Source of the DNA: an uncultured Aliiroseovarius sp.
GTDB lineage: Bacteria > Pseudomonadota > Alphaproteobacteria > Rhodobacterales > Rhodobacteraceae
Length of the DNA stretch: 64,000 bases
Direction of reading: 5' to 3'
Assembly: GCF_947492455.1 (NCBI RefSeq)
Contig: NZ_CANLNB010000003.1
Coordinates: 1-64,000, forward strand
The notes beneath the pieces are model-generated. The model ran no database searches, was not told the DNA's origin, and saw only the letters and a list, made by a program, of their open reading frames with translations. The translations under genes were made by a program, and so were the position numbers. Of this stretch, positions 18,423 through 26,497 are shown piece after piece (positions within the stretch are counted from its first letter, which is position 1; each line of letters opens with the position of its first letter).

Positions 18423-18869
18423 ATGTCAAACAAACGCATCGTCCTTTCCAGCGACCACGCCGCCATCGAGCTGCGCAAGACCATCGCTGACCACATCGCC
18501 GCCAAGGGCTATGAAGCCGTCGATATCGGCCCGATGACCCCGGAAAGCACCCACTATCCCAAGCATGGCGAAGCCGCGGCCCGCAAAGTGGCGTCGGGCG
18601 ATTGCGCGCTGGGCATCATTCTGTGTGGCACCGGTCAGGGCATCATGATGTCCGCCAACCGCGTGGACGGTATCCGTTGCGGCGTCTGCTCGGAAGCGTT
18701 TTCGGCCCGGATGATCCGCGAGCACAACAACGCCAACATGCTGTCCATCGGCGCGCGCGTTGTGGGTCAGGATCTGGCCCTGCACATCGTCGATGCCTTC
18801 CTTGACGCCGAGTTCGAGGGTGGACGTCACGCCACCCGCGTGGACATGATGGAAGCCATCGAAGGCTAA
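18423..18869 (+). CDS. rpiB: Ribose-5-phosphate isomerase B
   Basis: Cytosolic sugar-phosphate isomerase of the RpiB/LacAB family, 148 residues, interconverting ribose 5-phosphate and ribulose 5-phosphate. The SSDHAA motif at 9-14, the active-site cysteine C68 in CGTGQG, and the NANMLSIGAR segment are all present. The ATG at 18423 is chosen because the upstream reading frame runs into the repeat element and has no homology. A small membrane protein gene follows after 21 bp. Confidence 0.95.
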   Translation: MSNKRIVLSSDHAAIELRKTIADHIAAKGYEAVDIGPMTPESTHYPKHGEAAARKVASGDCALGIILCGTGQGIMMSANRVDGIRCGVCSEAFSARMIREHNNANMLSIGARVVGQDLALHIVDAFLDAEFEGGRHATRVDMMEAIEG

Positions 18870-18890
18870 TCAAATAAGGGCAGGGCGCCC

Positions 18891-19436
18891 ATGACCGCAA
18901 AACCGATTTTCGACATCCGCAAGTCTGTCTCCAGACGCAATCTGGAACGGATCATTGTCGTGCCGGTGATCGCAGCCCTTTTTCTTGCATTAGGGCTGTG
19001 GCTTGTGCCCGATGATGCGGTCTGGGCCCTGTCCTTCGAAGCGCTTGAGACGTGGGGCTTGTGGGGGGGCTTCGGCCTCTTCCTGATCCTCACCGCGCTG
19101 TACCATCTGGCGAAGCTGATCTTCTTTGCGCGCCGCGCCGCGGGCACGACCGGGGAATGGCGGTTTCGCCTGACGCACGAGGATCTGCTCTGGCAGGTGC
19201 CCGATCATGCCCATGGCCCGGAACAGGGCTTCCATGTGCCGCTCTCGGCCATCAAAGAGCTAGAGCACATCACCTTTTACCGTTCAGATGGTCCCAACGA
19301 AGAGACGTATTGGGTCCATTTCCACGATCACCCGTCGATTCAACTGCGCGATTATGCCGGCTATTCCATCCGGGACTTGATGGACAAGATCCATGAGGCG
19401 GGCGTCCCGTTCGAGCGGACCTTGAACGGGGACTGA
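18891..19436 (+). CDS. Small membrane protein of unknown function
   Basis: A 181-residue protein with two hydrophobic helices (about residues 20-38 and 56-77) followed by a soluble C-terminal domain. That domain has alternating strand-like segments (EWRFRLTHEDLLWQVPD, FHVPLSAIKELEHI, TYWVHFHDH, SIQLRDY), reminiscent of bacterial PH-like membrane proteins. The fold assignment is a guess. It lies 21 bp after rpiB and probably shares its transcript. It converges with sixA on the other strand, 15 bp apart. Confidence 0.7.
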   Translation: MTAKPIFDIRKSVSRRNLERIIVVPVIAALFLALGLWLVPDDAVWALSFEALETWGLWGGFGLFLILTALYHLAKLIFFARRAAGTTGEWRFRLTHEDLLWQVPDHAHGPEQGFHVPLSAIKELEHITFYRSDGPNEETYWVHFHDHPSIQLRDYAGYSIRDLMDKIHEAGVPFERTLNGD

Positions 19437-19451
19437 GCCAAGCGGGGCGGA

Positions 19452-19955
19452 TCAGATCAGCTCGCGCGGAACCACGAAATCAACCACGCGGCCCGTGCCC
19501 CACGTCACATCGGCCCAGTTGTCTGCATCAAATTCGATCACGGACGTGGCTGCGGTGGGATAGTGGTGGATTTTCTCATGCGGGTGCGGTTCGGCTGCCA
19601 ACCGCCGCGCCATATAGGCCGAGCCGGGGTTGTGGGCGACCAGCATCACCGTGTCTTCCGATGCGCCGCGCAGTTTGGCCAGCATGGTCTCGGGATCTGC
19701 CAAATAAAGCTCGGACTGATAATCGGCCTGCGGCACGCCCACCAACCTGTCCGCGATCAACGCCCAAGTCTCGCGCGTGCGGGCGGCGTCCGAACACAGA
19801 ACTTCGCCCGGCGTGTGCCCACGATCAGCCAGCCAGCGCCCGATCGCCTTGGCCGAGGCACGCCCCCGTTTGTTCAGCGGGCGGGAATGGTCATCAAGGT
19901 CCGCGTCGCTCCAGCTGGATTTTGCGTGACGGGTCAGGATCAGGGTCAGGGTCAT
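19452..19955 (-). CDS. SixA-like histidine phosphatase
   Basis: Histidine-phosphatase (phosphoglycerate mutase-like) protein of 167 residues. The catalytic RHAK motif (R9-H10) comes right after the first strand, and the second conserved histidine lies in LVAHNPG. Size and the RHAKSSW start match the SixA subfamily, which in E. coli dephosphorylates phosphohistidine on a phosphorelay protein. The substrate here is unknown. It overlaps the end of the ferredoxin-like gene upstream by 4 bp, so the two are translationally coupled. Confidence 0.88.
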   Translation of the reverse strand: MTLTLILTRHAKSSWSDADLDDHSRPLNKRGRASAKAIGRWLADRGHTPGEVLCSDAARTRETWALIADRLVGVPQADYQSELYLADPETMLAKLRGASEDTVMLVAHNPGSAYMARRLAAEPHPHEKIHHYPTAATSVIEFDADNWADVTWGTGRVVDFVVPRELI

Positions 19956-20629
19956 GTGGGATTAAACGCTTTCATGTGAAATGCTGATTGCTCGGGCAAC
20001 CTGCCATAGGTCTGGCTGACAGGACAAGTGCGCCGCACCGCGCAACCTTGCGTCATGCAGTTCGCGCGATCCTCGGAGCTAAGATGGGTTTTGCACGCGG
20101 GCACGTCATAACCGCCCGAGCCAAGCGCATCTACCGGGCAGGCCGTCAGACATGGGGCATCGCAGGTCAGGCAGGGGTTTGCACCCGTGTCTGGCAGGTC
20201 CAACACATAGGGCAGGCGGATCGCGCCACGATAGCTGACCCACAGCCCCGCCGTGTCATGCACCAACATCCCCACCGGGCTATCCCACGCCCGGTTCGAG
20301 GTCCGCGCCCATGCCAGAAACGGAGGATAGGGCGGCCCATCTGACGGAAACTCCGCCACACCGCCCCAGCGCTGGGCGAGCGCACCGATTACGCGTTTCG
20401 ACCAGCGATCAATCGGATCCGCTGCGCCGTCACAGGCTTCGCTTGTATTGGTGTAAGCGGCCCAAAAACCCGGCTCGTGTGGGCCAAGAAGCAGGATGGT
20501 CTCGTCCCCTTCGTGCAACATGCCGAAGACATCCAGATGAACCGCGCGCGCCTCGGCCGTGTGGTCTATTTCCGTCGAAACGGCAGCATCAGGCTCCAGC
20601 CCAGCTTCATCGGTTTGTCGTCCTGCCAT
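19952..20629 (-). CDS. Ferredoxin-like iron-sulfur protein
   Basis: A 225-residue cytosolic protein whose C-terminal third carries two cysteine groups, CLTCDAPCLTACP and CMTQGCAVRRTCP, consistent with 4Fe-4S binding of the kind seen in QueG-type proteins. The N-terminal domain (GMLHEGDETILLLGPHEPGFW) is conserved in a family found widely in Rhodobacteraceae. No catalytic function is assigned. The first ATG gives a 64-bp overlap with the desaturase gene upstream; an ATG at 20521 would remove conserved sequence, so the longer form is preferred. Confidence 0.75.
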   Translation of the reverse strand: MAGRQTDEAGLEPDAAVSTEIDHTAEARAVHLDVFGMLHEGDETILLLGPHEPGFWAAYTNTSEACDGAADPIDRWSKRVIGALAQRWGGVAEFPSDGPPYPPFLAWARTSNRAWDSPVGMLVHDTAGLWVSYRGAIRLPYVLDLPDTGANPCLTCDAPCLTACPVDALGSGGYDVPACKTHLSSEDRANCMTQGCAVRRTCPVSQTYGRLPEQSAFHMKAFNPT

Positions 20630-21360
20630 TCCAGTCCTATCACCATGTCGTCATGCCCGTCCTGCGGTTGGGCGGTATAGGTGCCAAACCACCGATCCCA
20701 GATCGACAGACAGAATCCATAGTTGCTGTCCGTCTCATGGCGGTGCACCGAATGATGCACACGATGCATGTCGGGTGTAACAAGAACAAGTCTCAAGACA
20801 CGATCAAGCGGCAATGGAAGCCGCCAATTGGCGTGGTTGAACATGGCGGACCCGTTCAGCACGACCTCGAACAGGATCACGGCAATCGCGGGTGCGCCGA
20901 TCAGATAGACCAACCCGATTTTGATCAGCATGGACGCAGCGATTTCAATGGGGTGGAAGCGAAGTGCTGTCGAGACATCAAAGTCCCGGTCTGCGTGGTG
21001 CACGCGGTGCAACCGCCACAGGATAGGCACTTTGTGGAATGCCACATGCTGCGCCCAGATTGCGAAGTCGAGAATCAGGAAAGCGGCCAGCACCTCGAGG
21101 CCAACAGGCAGGGTGATGACATTGAACAGCCCCCAGCCGGCACGCGCCGCGTCGATTGCGGCCCCTACAGCCAGAAGCGGGAGCAGCAGGCTCATCAGGC
21201 GGAGTGTCAGGCTGTCGATGGCAACGAGTGTCAGGTTAGTGAACCAGCGGCCAGAGCGTGGCTGCACACGCCGGCGGCGAGGCGCAAGCGTTTCGGCCAA
21301 TGCAAAGACGGTAAAGAGCACCAGAAAGCTGCTCAGGCGGATCAGGATTTCATATTCCAT
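20566..21360 (-). CDS. Sterol desaturase / fatty acid hydroxylase family protein
   Basis: Integral membrane di-iron enzyme of 264 residues. Helices in the first 120 residues are followed by the histidine boxes HVAFHK, HRVHHAD and HRVHHSVHRHE with SNYG, which bind the non-haem di-iron centre. These define the fatty acid hydroxylase superfamily. Bacterial members act on lipids such as carotenoids or ornithine lipids; the substrate cannot be predicted. It is the first gene of a minus-strand unit with the ferredoxin-like gene, a conceivable electron donor. Confidence 0.88.
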   Translation of the reverse strand: MEYEILIRLSSFLVLFTVFALAETLAPRRRRVQPRSGRWFTNLTLVAIDSLTLRLMSLLLPLLAVGAAIDAARAGWGLFNVITLPVGLEVLAAFLILDFAIWAQHVAFHKVPILWRLHRVHHADRDFDVSTALRFHPIEIAASMLIKIGLVYLIGAPAIAVILFEVVLNGSAMFNHANWRLPLPLDRVLRLVLVTPDMHRVHHSVHRHETDSNYGFCLSIWDRWFGTYTAQPQDGHDDMVIGLEWQDDKPMKLGWSLMLPFRRK

Positions 21361-21412
21361 AAGGGGAATATAAATTGATCCGCCGGAACTTCAACTCACG
21401 AAGAGGCGAGCG

Positions 21413-22273
21413 TTATGCGCGGATCAGCGACCCGGCACCGTGGTCGGTATAAAGCTCAAGCAGGCAGGCATTCGGCGCACGCCCGTCCAGAATGACCACA
21501 GCACGCACGCCGCCCTCGATCGCGTCCAGCGCGGTTTCGGTTTTCGGGATCATCCCACCTGCAATCACGCCCGATTCTGTCATCTCGCGAATCTGAGTCG
21601 GGGTCAGCTCGGTCAGAACTTCTCCGTCCGCACCTTTCACGCCTTCCACGTCGGTCAGCAGAAGCAGGCGATCTGCCTTCAACGCCGCAGCAATCGCGCC
21701 CGCCATCGTGTCGCCGTTGATGTTAAAGGTCTCGCCATTGCGACCCGCGCCAAGCGGGGCGATAACTGGAATGGCTTCGGCAGCAGCTAGGTCACGCAAC
21801 ACAGAAACATCCACGTCCGACGGCGTCCCGACAAAGCCCAGATCCGGGTTCGTCTGGTCACAGGTCACCAGCCCAGCATCCTTGCCGGACAGGCCCACGG
21901 CCTTGCCGCCCTCGGCGTTGATCGCTTGCACGATCCGCTTGTTCACACGGCCCGACAGCACCATTTCAACCACCTCAACGGTCGCCTTGTCGGTGACGCG
22001 CTTGCCGTTCACGAAGTGGCTTTCGATCTGCAGCTTGTCCAGCATCGCGTTGATCATTGGCCCACCGCCATGAACGACCACAGGCTTCACACCCACCTGA
22101 CGCATCAAAACGATGTCGCGAGCAAAGCTGGCCATCTCTTCGTCATCACCCATGGCGTTGCCGCCAAACTTGATGACTACTGTGGCGCCGGTATAGCGCT
22201 GAAGATAGGGCAGGGCTTGGGACAGGGTGCGGGCGGTGGCGATCCAATCGCGGTTCATATTCTGGGTCTTCAT
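21413..22273 (-). CDS. argB: Acetylglutamate kinase
   Basis: Second enzyme of arginine biosynthesis, 286 residues, phosphorylating N-acetyl-L-glutamate. The amino-acid-kinase motifs are visible: [11 protein letters not shown] near the N-terminus, [11 protein letters not shown] for substrate and phosphate binding, and the C-terminal [17 protein letters not shown]. The ATG at 22273 has a GAAGGA Shine-Dalgarno 7 bp upstream; the longer frame has no homology. The N-terminal helix before the kinase core is typical of arginine-inhibited hexameric forms, so feedback inhibition is likely. Confidence 0.96.
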   Translation of the reverse strand: MKTQNMNRDWIATARTLSQALPYLQRYTGATVVIKFGGNAMGDDEEMASFARDIVLMRQVGVKPVVVHGGGPMINAMLDKLQIESHFVNGKRVTDKATVEVVEMVLSGRVNKRIVQAINAEGGKAVGLSGKDAGLVTCDQTNPDLGFVGTPSDVDVSVLRDLAAAEAIPVIAPLGAGRNGETFNINGDTMAGAIAAALKADRLLLLTDVEGVKGADGEVLTELTPTQIREMTESGVIAGGMIPKTETALDAIEGGVRAVVILDGRAPNACLLELYTDHGAGSLIRA

Positions 22274-22379
22274 CTTCTGGTCCTTCGTTCCAACCCTGTT
22301 ACGCGCTTGACCGCGTCCTGCCAAGGGGCATTGCAGCCGCCGTTTCGCCTGCTAGGGTGCCCAAGACAAGAGGTGCCCC

Positions 22380-23114
22380 ATGAGTGATGACCGCAAAACC
22401 CTGCTTCTGACCGGCGCAAGCCGCGGGATCGGACACGCCACCGTGCGCAAGTTCAACCGCGAAGGCTGGCGCGTGATCACCTGTTCCCGCCAACTGTTCC
22501 CCGACGAATGTCCGTGGGGTGGGGGGGCTGAAAACCATGTGCAGTTGGACCTGTCGGATCCCGCCGACACGATCAACGCGGTGGGCGTCATTCAGGAACG
22601 GCTAAACGGGCGGTTGGATGCGCTGGTGAACAATGCTGGCATCTCACCTAAAGGCCCGGATGGGGGGCGCTTGAACACGCTGAACACCGATCTGATGGAT
22701 TGGGGCAAGGTGTTTCATGTGAACTTCTTTGCCTCGGTTGTGTTGGCCCGTGGACTGCGCGAGGAGCTGGCCGCCGCCAAGGGTGCCGTGGTCAATGTGA
22801 CCTCAATCGCGGGATCGCGCGTGCACCCGTTCGCCGGGGCGGCCTATGCAACCTCGAAAGCAGCGCTCGCCGCGCTGACCCGCGAAATGGCGCATGATTT
22901 TGGCCCGATGGGTGTCCGCGTCAATGCCATCGCCCCAGGCGAGGTCGAGACCGCGATCCTGTCCCCCGGCACCGAAAAGATTGTCGAGAAACTGCCCCTG
23001 CAACGCCTTGGCCAGCCCGAGGAAGTCGCCTCGGCGATCTATTTCCTGTGTTCCGAGGAAAGCTCATATATCTCGGGGGCCGAGATCGAGGTGAACGGCG
23101 CGCAGCACGTGTGA
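22380..23114 (+). CDS. SDR-family oxidoreductase
   Basis: Short-chain dehydrogenase/reductase of 244 residues. The NAD(P)-binding TGASRGIG is at 11-18, the NNAG motif near 84-87, and the catalytic S142, Y156 and K160 are all in place. The C-terminal EVNGAQHV end is normal for classical SDRs. Substrate and cofactor preference cannot be inferred. It is divergent from argB and convergent with engB, with a double-hairpin element between its end and engB. Confidence 0.88.
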   Translation: MSDDRKTLLLTGASRGIGHATVRKFNREGWRVITCSRQLFPDECPWGGGAENHVQLDLSDPADTINAVGVIQERLNGRLDALVNNAGISPKGPDGGRLNTLNTDLMDWGKVFHVNFFASVVLARGLREELAAAKGAVVNVTSIAGSRVHPFAGAAYATSKAALAALTREMAHDFGPMGVRVNAIAPGEVETAILSPGTEKIVEKLPLQRLGQPEEVASAIYFLCSEESSYISGAEIEVNGAQHV

Positions 23115-23124
23115 CACCTAAAAG

Positions 23125-23168
23125 CGGAGTTTTGCAAAACTCCGTCCCGTTTTCTTAAAAGAAAACGG
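23125..23168. terminator. Double-hairpin bidirectional terminator / repeat
   Basis: Two perfect hairpins in tandem: CGGAGTTTT / AAAACTCCG (23125-23133, 23136-23144) and CCGTTTTCTT / AAGAAAACGG (23147-23156, 23159-23168). They lie between converging genes. The A/T-ended stems could terminate both strands. The compact two-hairpin form suggests a dispersed element. Confidence 0.7.
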
Positions 23169-23186
23169 CAATGCCCGCGCGCTGGG

Positions 23187-23840
23187 TTAATCCAACCCGG
23201 CAATGATGGCCCGTAACGTCTCGATCCCGTCGCCTTTTTCGGACGAGGTCAGCACCAGCTCCGGATAGGCCGCCGGGTGTTTGGACAGCGCTTTGCGCAC
23301 CTGTGCCAGCACCTTCTCGCGGTCCTTTTCTTTCACCTTGTCGGCCTTGGTCATCACCACCTGAAAGGTCACGGCGGATTTGTCCAGAAGGGTCATGATC
23401 TCTTCATCGACCTTCTTCACGCCATGACGCGAGTCGATCAGAACAAAGGCCCGGCGCAGGTTCTGGCGCCCAGACAGGTAGTTCTTCAACAGCCGCTGCC
23501 ATTTCTCGACGATCTTCACCGGTGCATTCGCATAACCGTACCCCGGAAGGTCGACCAGATAGGGGCCTCCGGTGGTGGTGAAGAAGTTGATTTCCTGCGT
23601 GCGACCGGGCGTGTTCGACGCGCGGGCCAGCTTGACGCGGCCGGTCAACGCGTTGATCAGGCTTGATTTTCCGACGTTCGATCGTCCGGCGAAGCACACC
23701 TCGATCCGATCCGGCGCAGGCAGCCCGTCCATCGCGACGACGCCTTTTAGAAAGTCGGTCGCGCCGGCAAACAGCAGGCGCCCTTTTTCCTTCGACGCCT
23801 GATCCGGCTCTTCGGCCATGGGAAAGGGAAGCATGGTCAT
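23187..23840 (-). CDS. engB: Ribosome-biogenesis GTPase EngB/YsxC
   Basis: GTP-binding protein of 217 residues of the TrmE-Era-EngA-EngB group, needed for large-subunit assembly. G1 GRSNVGKSS is at 52-60, G3 is DLPGYGYA, G4 is TKADK and a G5-like SSEKGDG follows. The ATG at 23840 overlaps the MOSC stop (ATGA), which supports this start over an upstream one without homology. It ends a coupled yidC-MOSC-engB run. Confidence 0.95.
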   Translation of the reverse strand: MTMLPFPMAEEPDQASKEKGRLLFAGATDFLKGVVAMDGLPAPDRIEVCFAGRSNVGKSSLINALTGRVKLARASNTPGRTQEINFFTTTGGPYLVDLPGYGYANAPVKIVEKWQRLLKNYLSGRQNLRRAFVLIDSRHGVKKVDEEIMTLLDKSAVTFQVVMTKADKVKEKDREKVLAQVRKALSKHPAAYPELVLTSSEKGDGIETLRAIIAGLD

Positions 23841-24592
23841 CCGATTACCTCTACCGGTTCTTCGCGTACGATCACGCCGGGCTTGGTCACCACGGCATAG
23901 ACGCCGCAATCTTGGTGTCCCCAGTTCTTGTTTAGCACGCCCAGCGTATCCGCGTCGCGTTCGCCCGTGCGCGTGCTGGCGGTCGTCGCCATGCAGCGGG
24001 TGATGTGCTCGCGGACCTCAAATTCGGCTTCACCAATGCGCAGGCGCTTGCCAATCCAAGTGCGTTCCTCCCACGGGGCAAAGCCGTCCAGAAGGACATT
24101 CCCGCGCCACCGCTGTGGCGAGATTTCGCGGCCCAGTTTTTCTTCCACCGCGCGGTGCGAGGCGAGGTTGATAAAGGAGATGCTCTCAAACTCCGTGTCG
24201 GTCATCCCGCGCCCGACCGTCACCAGACGTTCGGGCAGGGCGCGATTAGTAGGTGACAATGGCTTGATCCAATTCAGGAAACGCTGGTGGTCCTCTGTGC
24301 GATCCGGATTGATCGTGATGCCGGGTTGCGACGGATGGGTTAGCGTAACCGTGTTGGTCACCTCGTCGGTTACCGCCGAGATGGCCATCAGCTTGGGCGC
24401 CTTGGATCCGCGCGAAAAATTCGTGCAGGGCACCCAGCTTTTTCCATCTTCCAGCTTGGCCGCTTCATGCGCGACAGCCCATTTGCGATCGAAGGGCAGA
24501 CAGCGCCCTTCGGTCACGGGAACGCGCAACAGCTCCTCGCGTCCATGCGACTTGATCGGGTGCCGCCAGATGCCAGCGACAACCCCGGTCAT
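23837..24592 (-). CDS. MOSC-domain protein
   Basis: A 251-residue protein with an N-terminal MOSC beta-barrel (VVAGIWRHPIKSHGREEL) and the C-terminal MOSC domain. The conserved cysteine of that domain lies in ITRCMATTAS. MOSC proteins move sulfur or molybdenum cofactor (sulfurases, YiiM/YcbX-like). The exact reaction is unknown. It is coupled by 4-bp overlaps both to yidC upstream and engB downstream. Confidence 0.88.
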   Translation of the reverse strand: MTGVVAGIWRHPIKSHGREELLRVPVTEGRCLPFDRKWAVAHEAAKLEDGKSWVPCTNFSRGSKAPKLMAISAVTDEVTNTVTLTHPSQPGITINPDRTEDHQRFLNWIKPLSPTNRALPERLVTVGRGMTDTEFESISFINLASHRAVEEKLGREISPQRWRGNVLLDGFAPWEERTWIGKRLRIGEAEFEVREHITRCMATTASTRTGERDADTLGVLNKNWGHQDCGVYAVVTKPGVIVREEPVEVIG

Positions 24593-26391
24593 TTCGCGTC
24601 TTTCGGGCGTTTCTTGAAGCTTTTCAACACGTTGCCCAGTACGTCAGGCTTGTGCCCGTGGCTGCGCATGATCGTGTATTGCTGGATGAACGTGATGGTG
24701 TTGTTCGCGATCCAGTAGATCACCAGACCCGACGCAAACGTACCCAGCATGAACATGAAGACCCATGGCATCCAGGCAAAGATCATTGCCTGTGTCGGAT
24801 CGGTGGGGGCCGGGTTCAGCTTTTGCTGCAGCCACATCGAGATACCCAGGATGATCGGCAGAACGCCCAGCGAGATGATGGCCAGCAGGCTGTCCGGGCT
24901 TGGCGTTGCGTAGGGCAGCAGGCCGAACAGGTTCAGGATCGAGCTGGGGTCCGGAGCCGAAAGGTCTTTGATCCAGCCGATCCACGGTGCGTGACGCAGT
25001 TCCAGCGTGACGAAAATCACCTTGTAGAGCGAGAAGAAGATCGGGATCTGGAGAAGGATCGGCAAGCAGCCCGAGGCCGGGTTAACCTTTTCCTTCTTGT
25101 ACAGTTCCATCATCTCTTGCTGGACCTTCTGGCGGTCATCGCCAGCGCGCTCCTTGATCTTCTCCATCTCGGGCTGAAGCTCTTTCATCTTCGCCATCGA
25201 GACGTAGGATTTATAGGCCAGCGGGAACAGGATTGCCTTGATGATGATGGTCAGACCGATGATCGCCCAGCCCATGTTGCCGATCAGTGCATTCAACCAG
25301 TGCAGGACCGCAAAGATCGGTTTGGTCAGGAAGAAGAACCAGCCCCAATCGATCGAGTCGATGAACTTGTCGATGCCCATGTTCTTTTCGTAGGCACGGA
25401 TGGTTTCCCATTCCTTGGCGCCCGCAAAGAAATGCGTCGTTGCGCTGGCGGTTGCGCCGGGGGCGACGTCTTGTGCGCGCAGGCGGAACTGGGCCTGATA
25501 GATGTCAGCTTTGTCGGCATAGCGCACGACCGAGGTAAACGGCTGCCCGGGTTCCGGGATCAGCGTCGTCATCCAGTAGTGGTCGGTAAAGCCAAGCCAA
25601 CCGTTTTCTTCGACCTGCTGAACGTCGGCCAGGGATGCTTCGCGTTCGTCATAGCTCAGGTCGGCGATGTCCGAATAATCGCTCTCTTCCAGCTCGCCAT
25701 CCACTTCGCGGATCAGACCTTCGTGCAGGATGAAGAAGCCTTTCTGATCCTGCGGCTCGCCGTGGCGGGCGATTACACCATAGGGGGCCATGCGTTGTGT
25801 AGCGTCGCTGGTGTTTTCAATGGCTTGTTCGATCGAGAACATGAAGTTCTCGTCGACCGACAGGGTGCGGCGGAAGATCAGACCGTTTGGGCTATCCCAG
25901 CGCAGCGTGACGGGGGTCGACGGGGTCAGGGTGCTGCCAGCCTCAACCGACCAAACGGTCGTCGGGCCGGGAACATCTTCCAGTGCGGTGGTGCCGCCAG
26001 GGGTCCAGCCATAAAGCGTGTAATAGGCGTCTTGCTCGCCTGCAGGGCGCAGAAGGGTGACGATGTCGCTCTCTTTCGACAGCTCGACATGGTACTCCTT
26101 CAGCTTCAGGTCGTCGATGCGGCCACCCAGAAGCGAGATCGAACCAGACAGCTCGGGCGTGTCGATGTCGACGCGACCAGCCTCGGCCTGTTGCGCAGCA
26201 ATATCGGCAGGAGCGGCGGCAGCCGGGGTCGACGCTGCGGGTGCTGCGGCAGTGGTCGTGTCTTGCGACGTTTGCGCGGCCGTGTCGGCAGGCAGAGGGG
26301 GCTCGGCTGGTGGAAACATGATCAACCAGCCTGTGATGACAATAAAGCTGAGAACCGTTGCGAAGATCAGGTTCTTATTCTGGTCGTCCAT
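24589..26391 (-). CDS. yidC: Membrane protein insertase YidC
   Basis: Insertase/foldase of 600 residues. N-terminal anchor helix, then an alanine/proline-rich linker (about 35-75), the large periplasmic beta domain, and the conserved five-helix core with the cytoplasmic hairpin (KMKELQPEMEKIKERAGDDRQKVQQEMMELYKKEKVNP-type region) and the GCLPILLQIPIFFSLYKV segment. It inserts membrane proteins alone or with SecYEG. The ATG at 26391 gives the usual MDDQNKN start. Downstream coupling is to the MOSC gene. Confidence 0.96.
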   Translation of the reverse strand: MDDQNKNLIFATVLSFIVITGWLIMFPPAEPPLPADTAAQTSQDTTTAAAPAASTPAAAAPADIAAQQAEAGRVDIDTPELSGSISLLGGRIDDLKLKEYHVELSKESDIVTLLRPAGEQDAYYTLYGWTPGGTTALEDVPGPTTVWSVEAGSTLTPSTPVTLRWDSPNGLIFRRTLSVDENFMFSIEQAIENTSDATQRMAPYGVIARHGEPQDQKGFFILHEGLIREVDGELEESDYSDIADLSYDEREASLADVQQVEENGWLGFTDHYWMTTLIPEPGQPFTSVVRYADKADIYQAQFRLRAQDVAPGATASATTHFFAGAKEWETIRAYEKNMGIDKFIDSIDWGWFFFLTKPIFAVLHWLNALIGNMGWAIIGLTIIIKAILFPLAYKSYVSMAKMKELQPEMEKIKERAGDDRQKVQQEMMELYKKEKVNPASGCLPILLQIPIFFSLYKVIFVTLELRHAPWIGWIKDLSAPDPSSILNLFGLLPYATPSPDSLLAIISLGVLPIILGISMWLQQKLNPAPTDPTQAMIFAWMPWVFMFMLGTFASGLVIYWIANNTITFIQQYTIMRSHGHKPDVLGNVLKSFKKRPKDAK

Positions 26392-26497
26392 CGTACCTAC
26401 CACTCATAGTTTTCGGTCAGAGTGGTTCAACAGGGCAAGGGCCAAAAGGTCAAGCAGTTTATCCCGATGTGCCAAGAAATGCGGGTCTGCGAACGCG

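Noticed and set aside
24652-26409. 585-codon open frame antisense to yidC
   Set aside because: It is the mirror of high-GC codon use in yidC; its translation has no domain pattern and no ribosome binding site.
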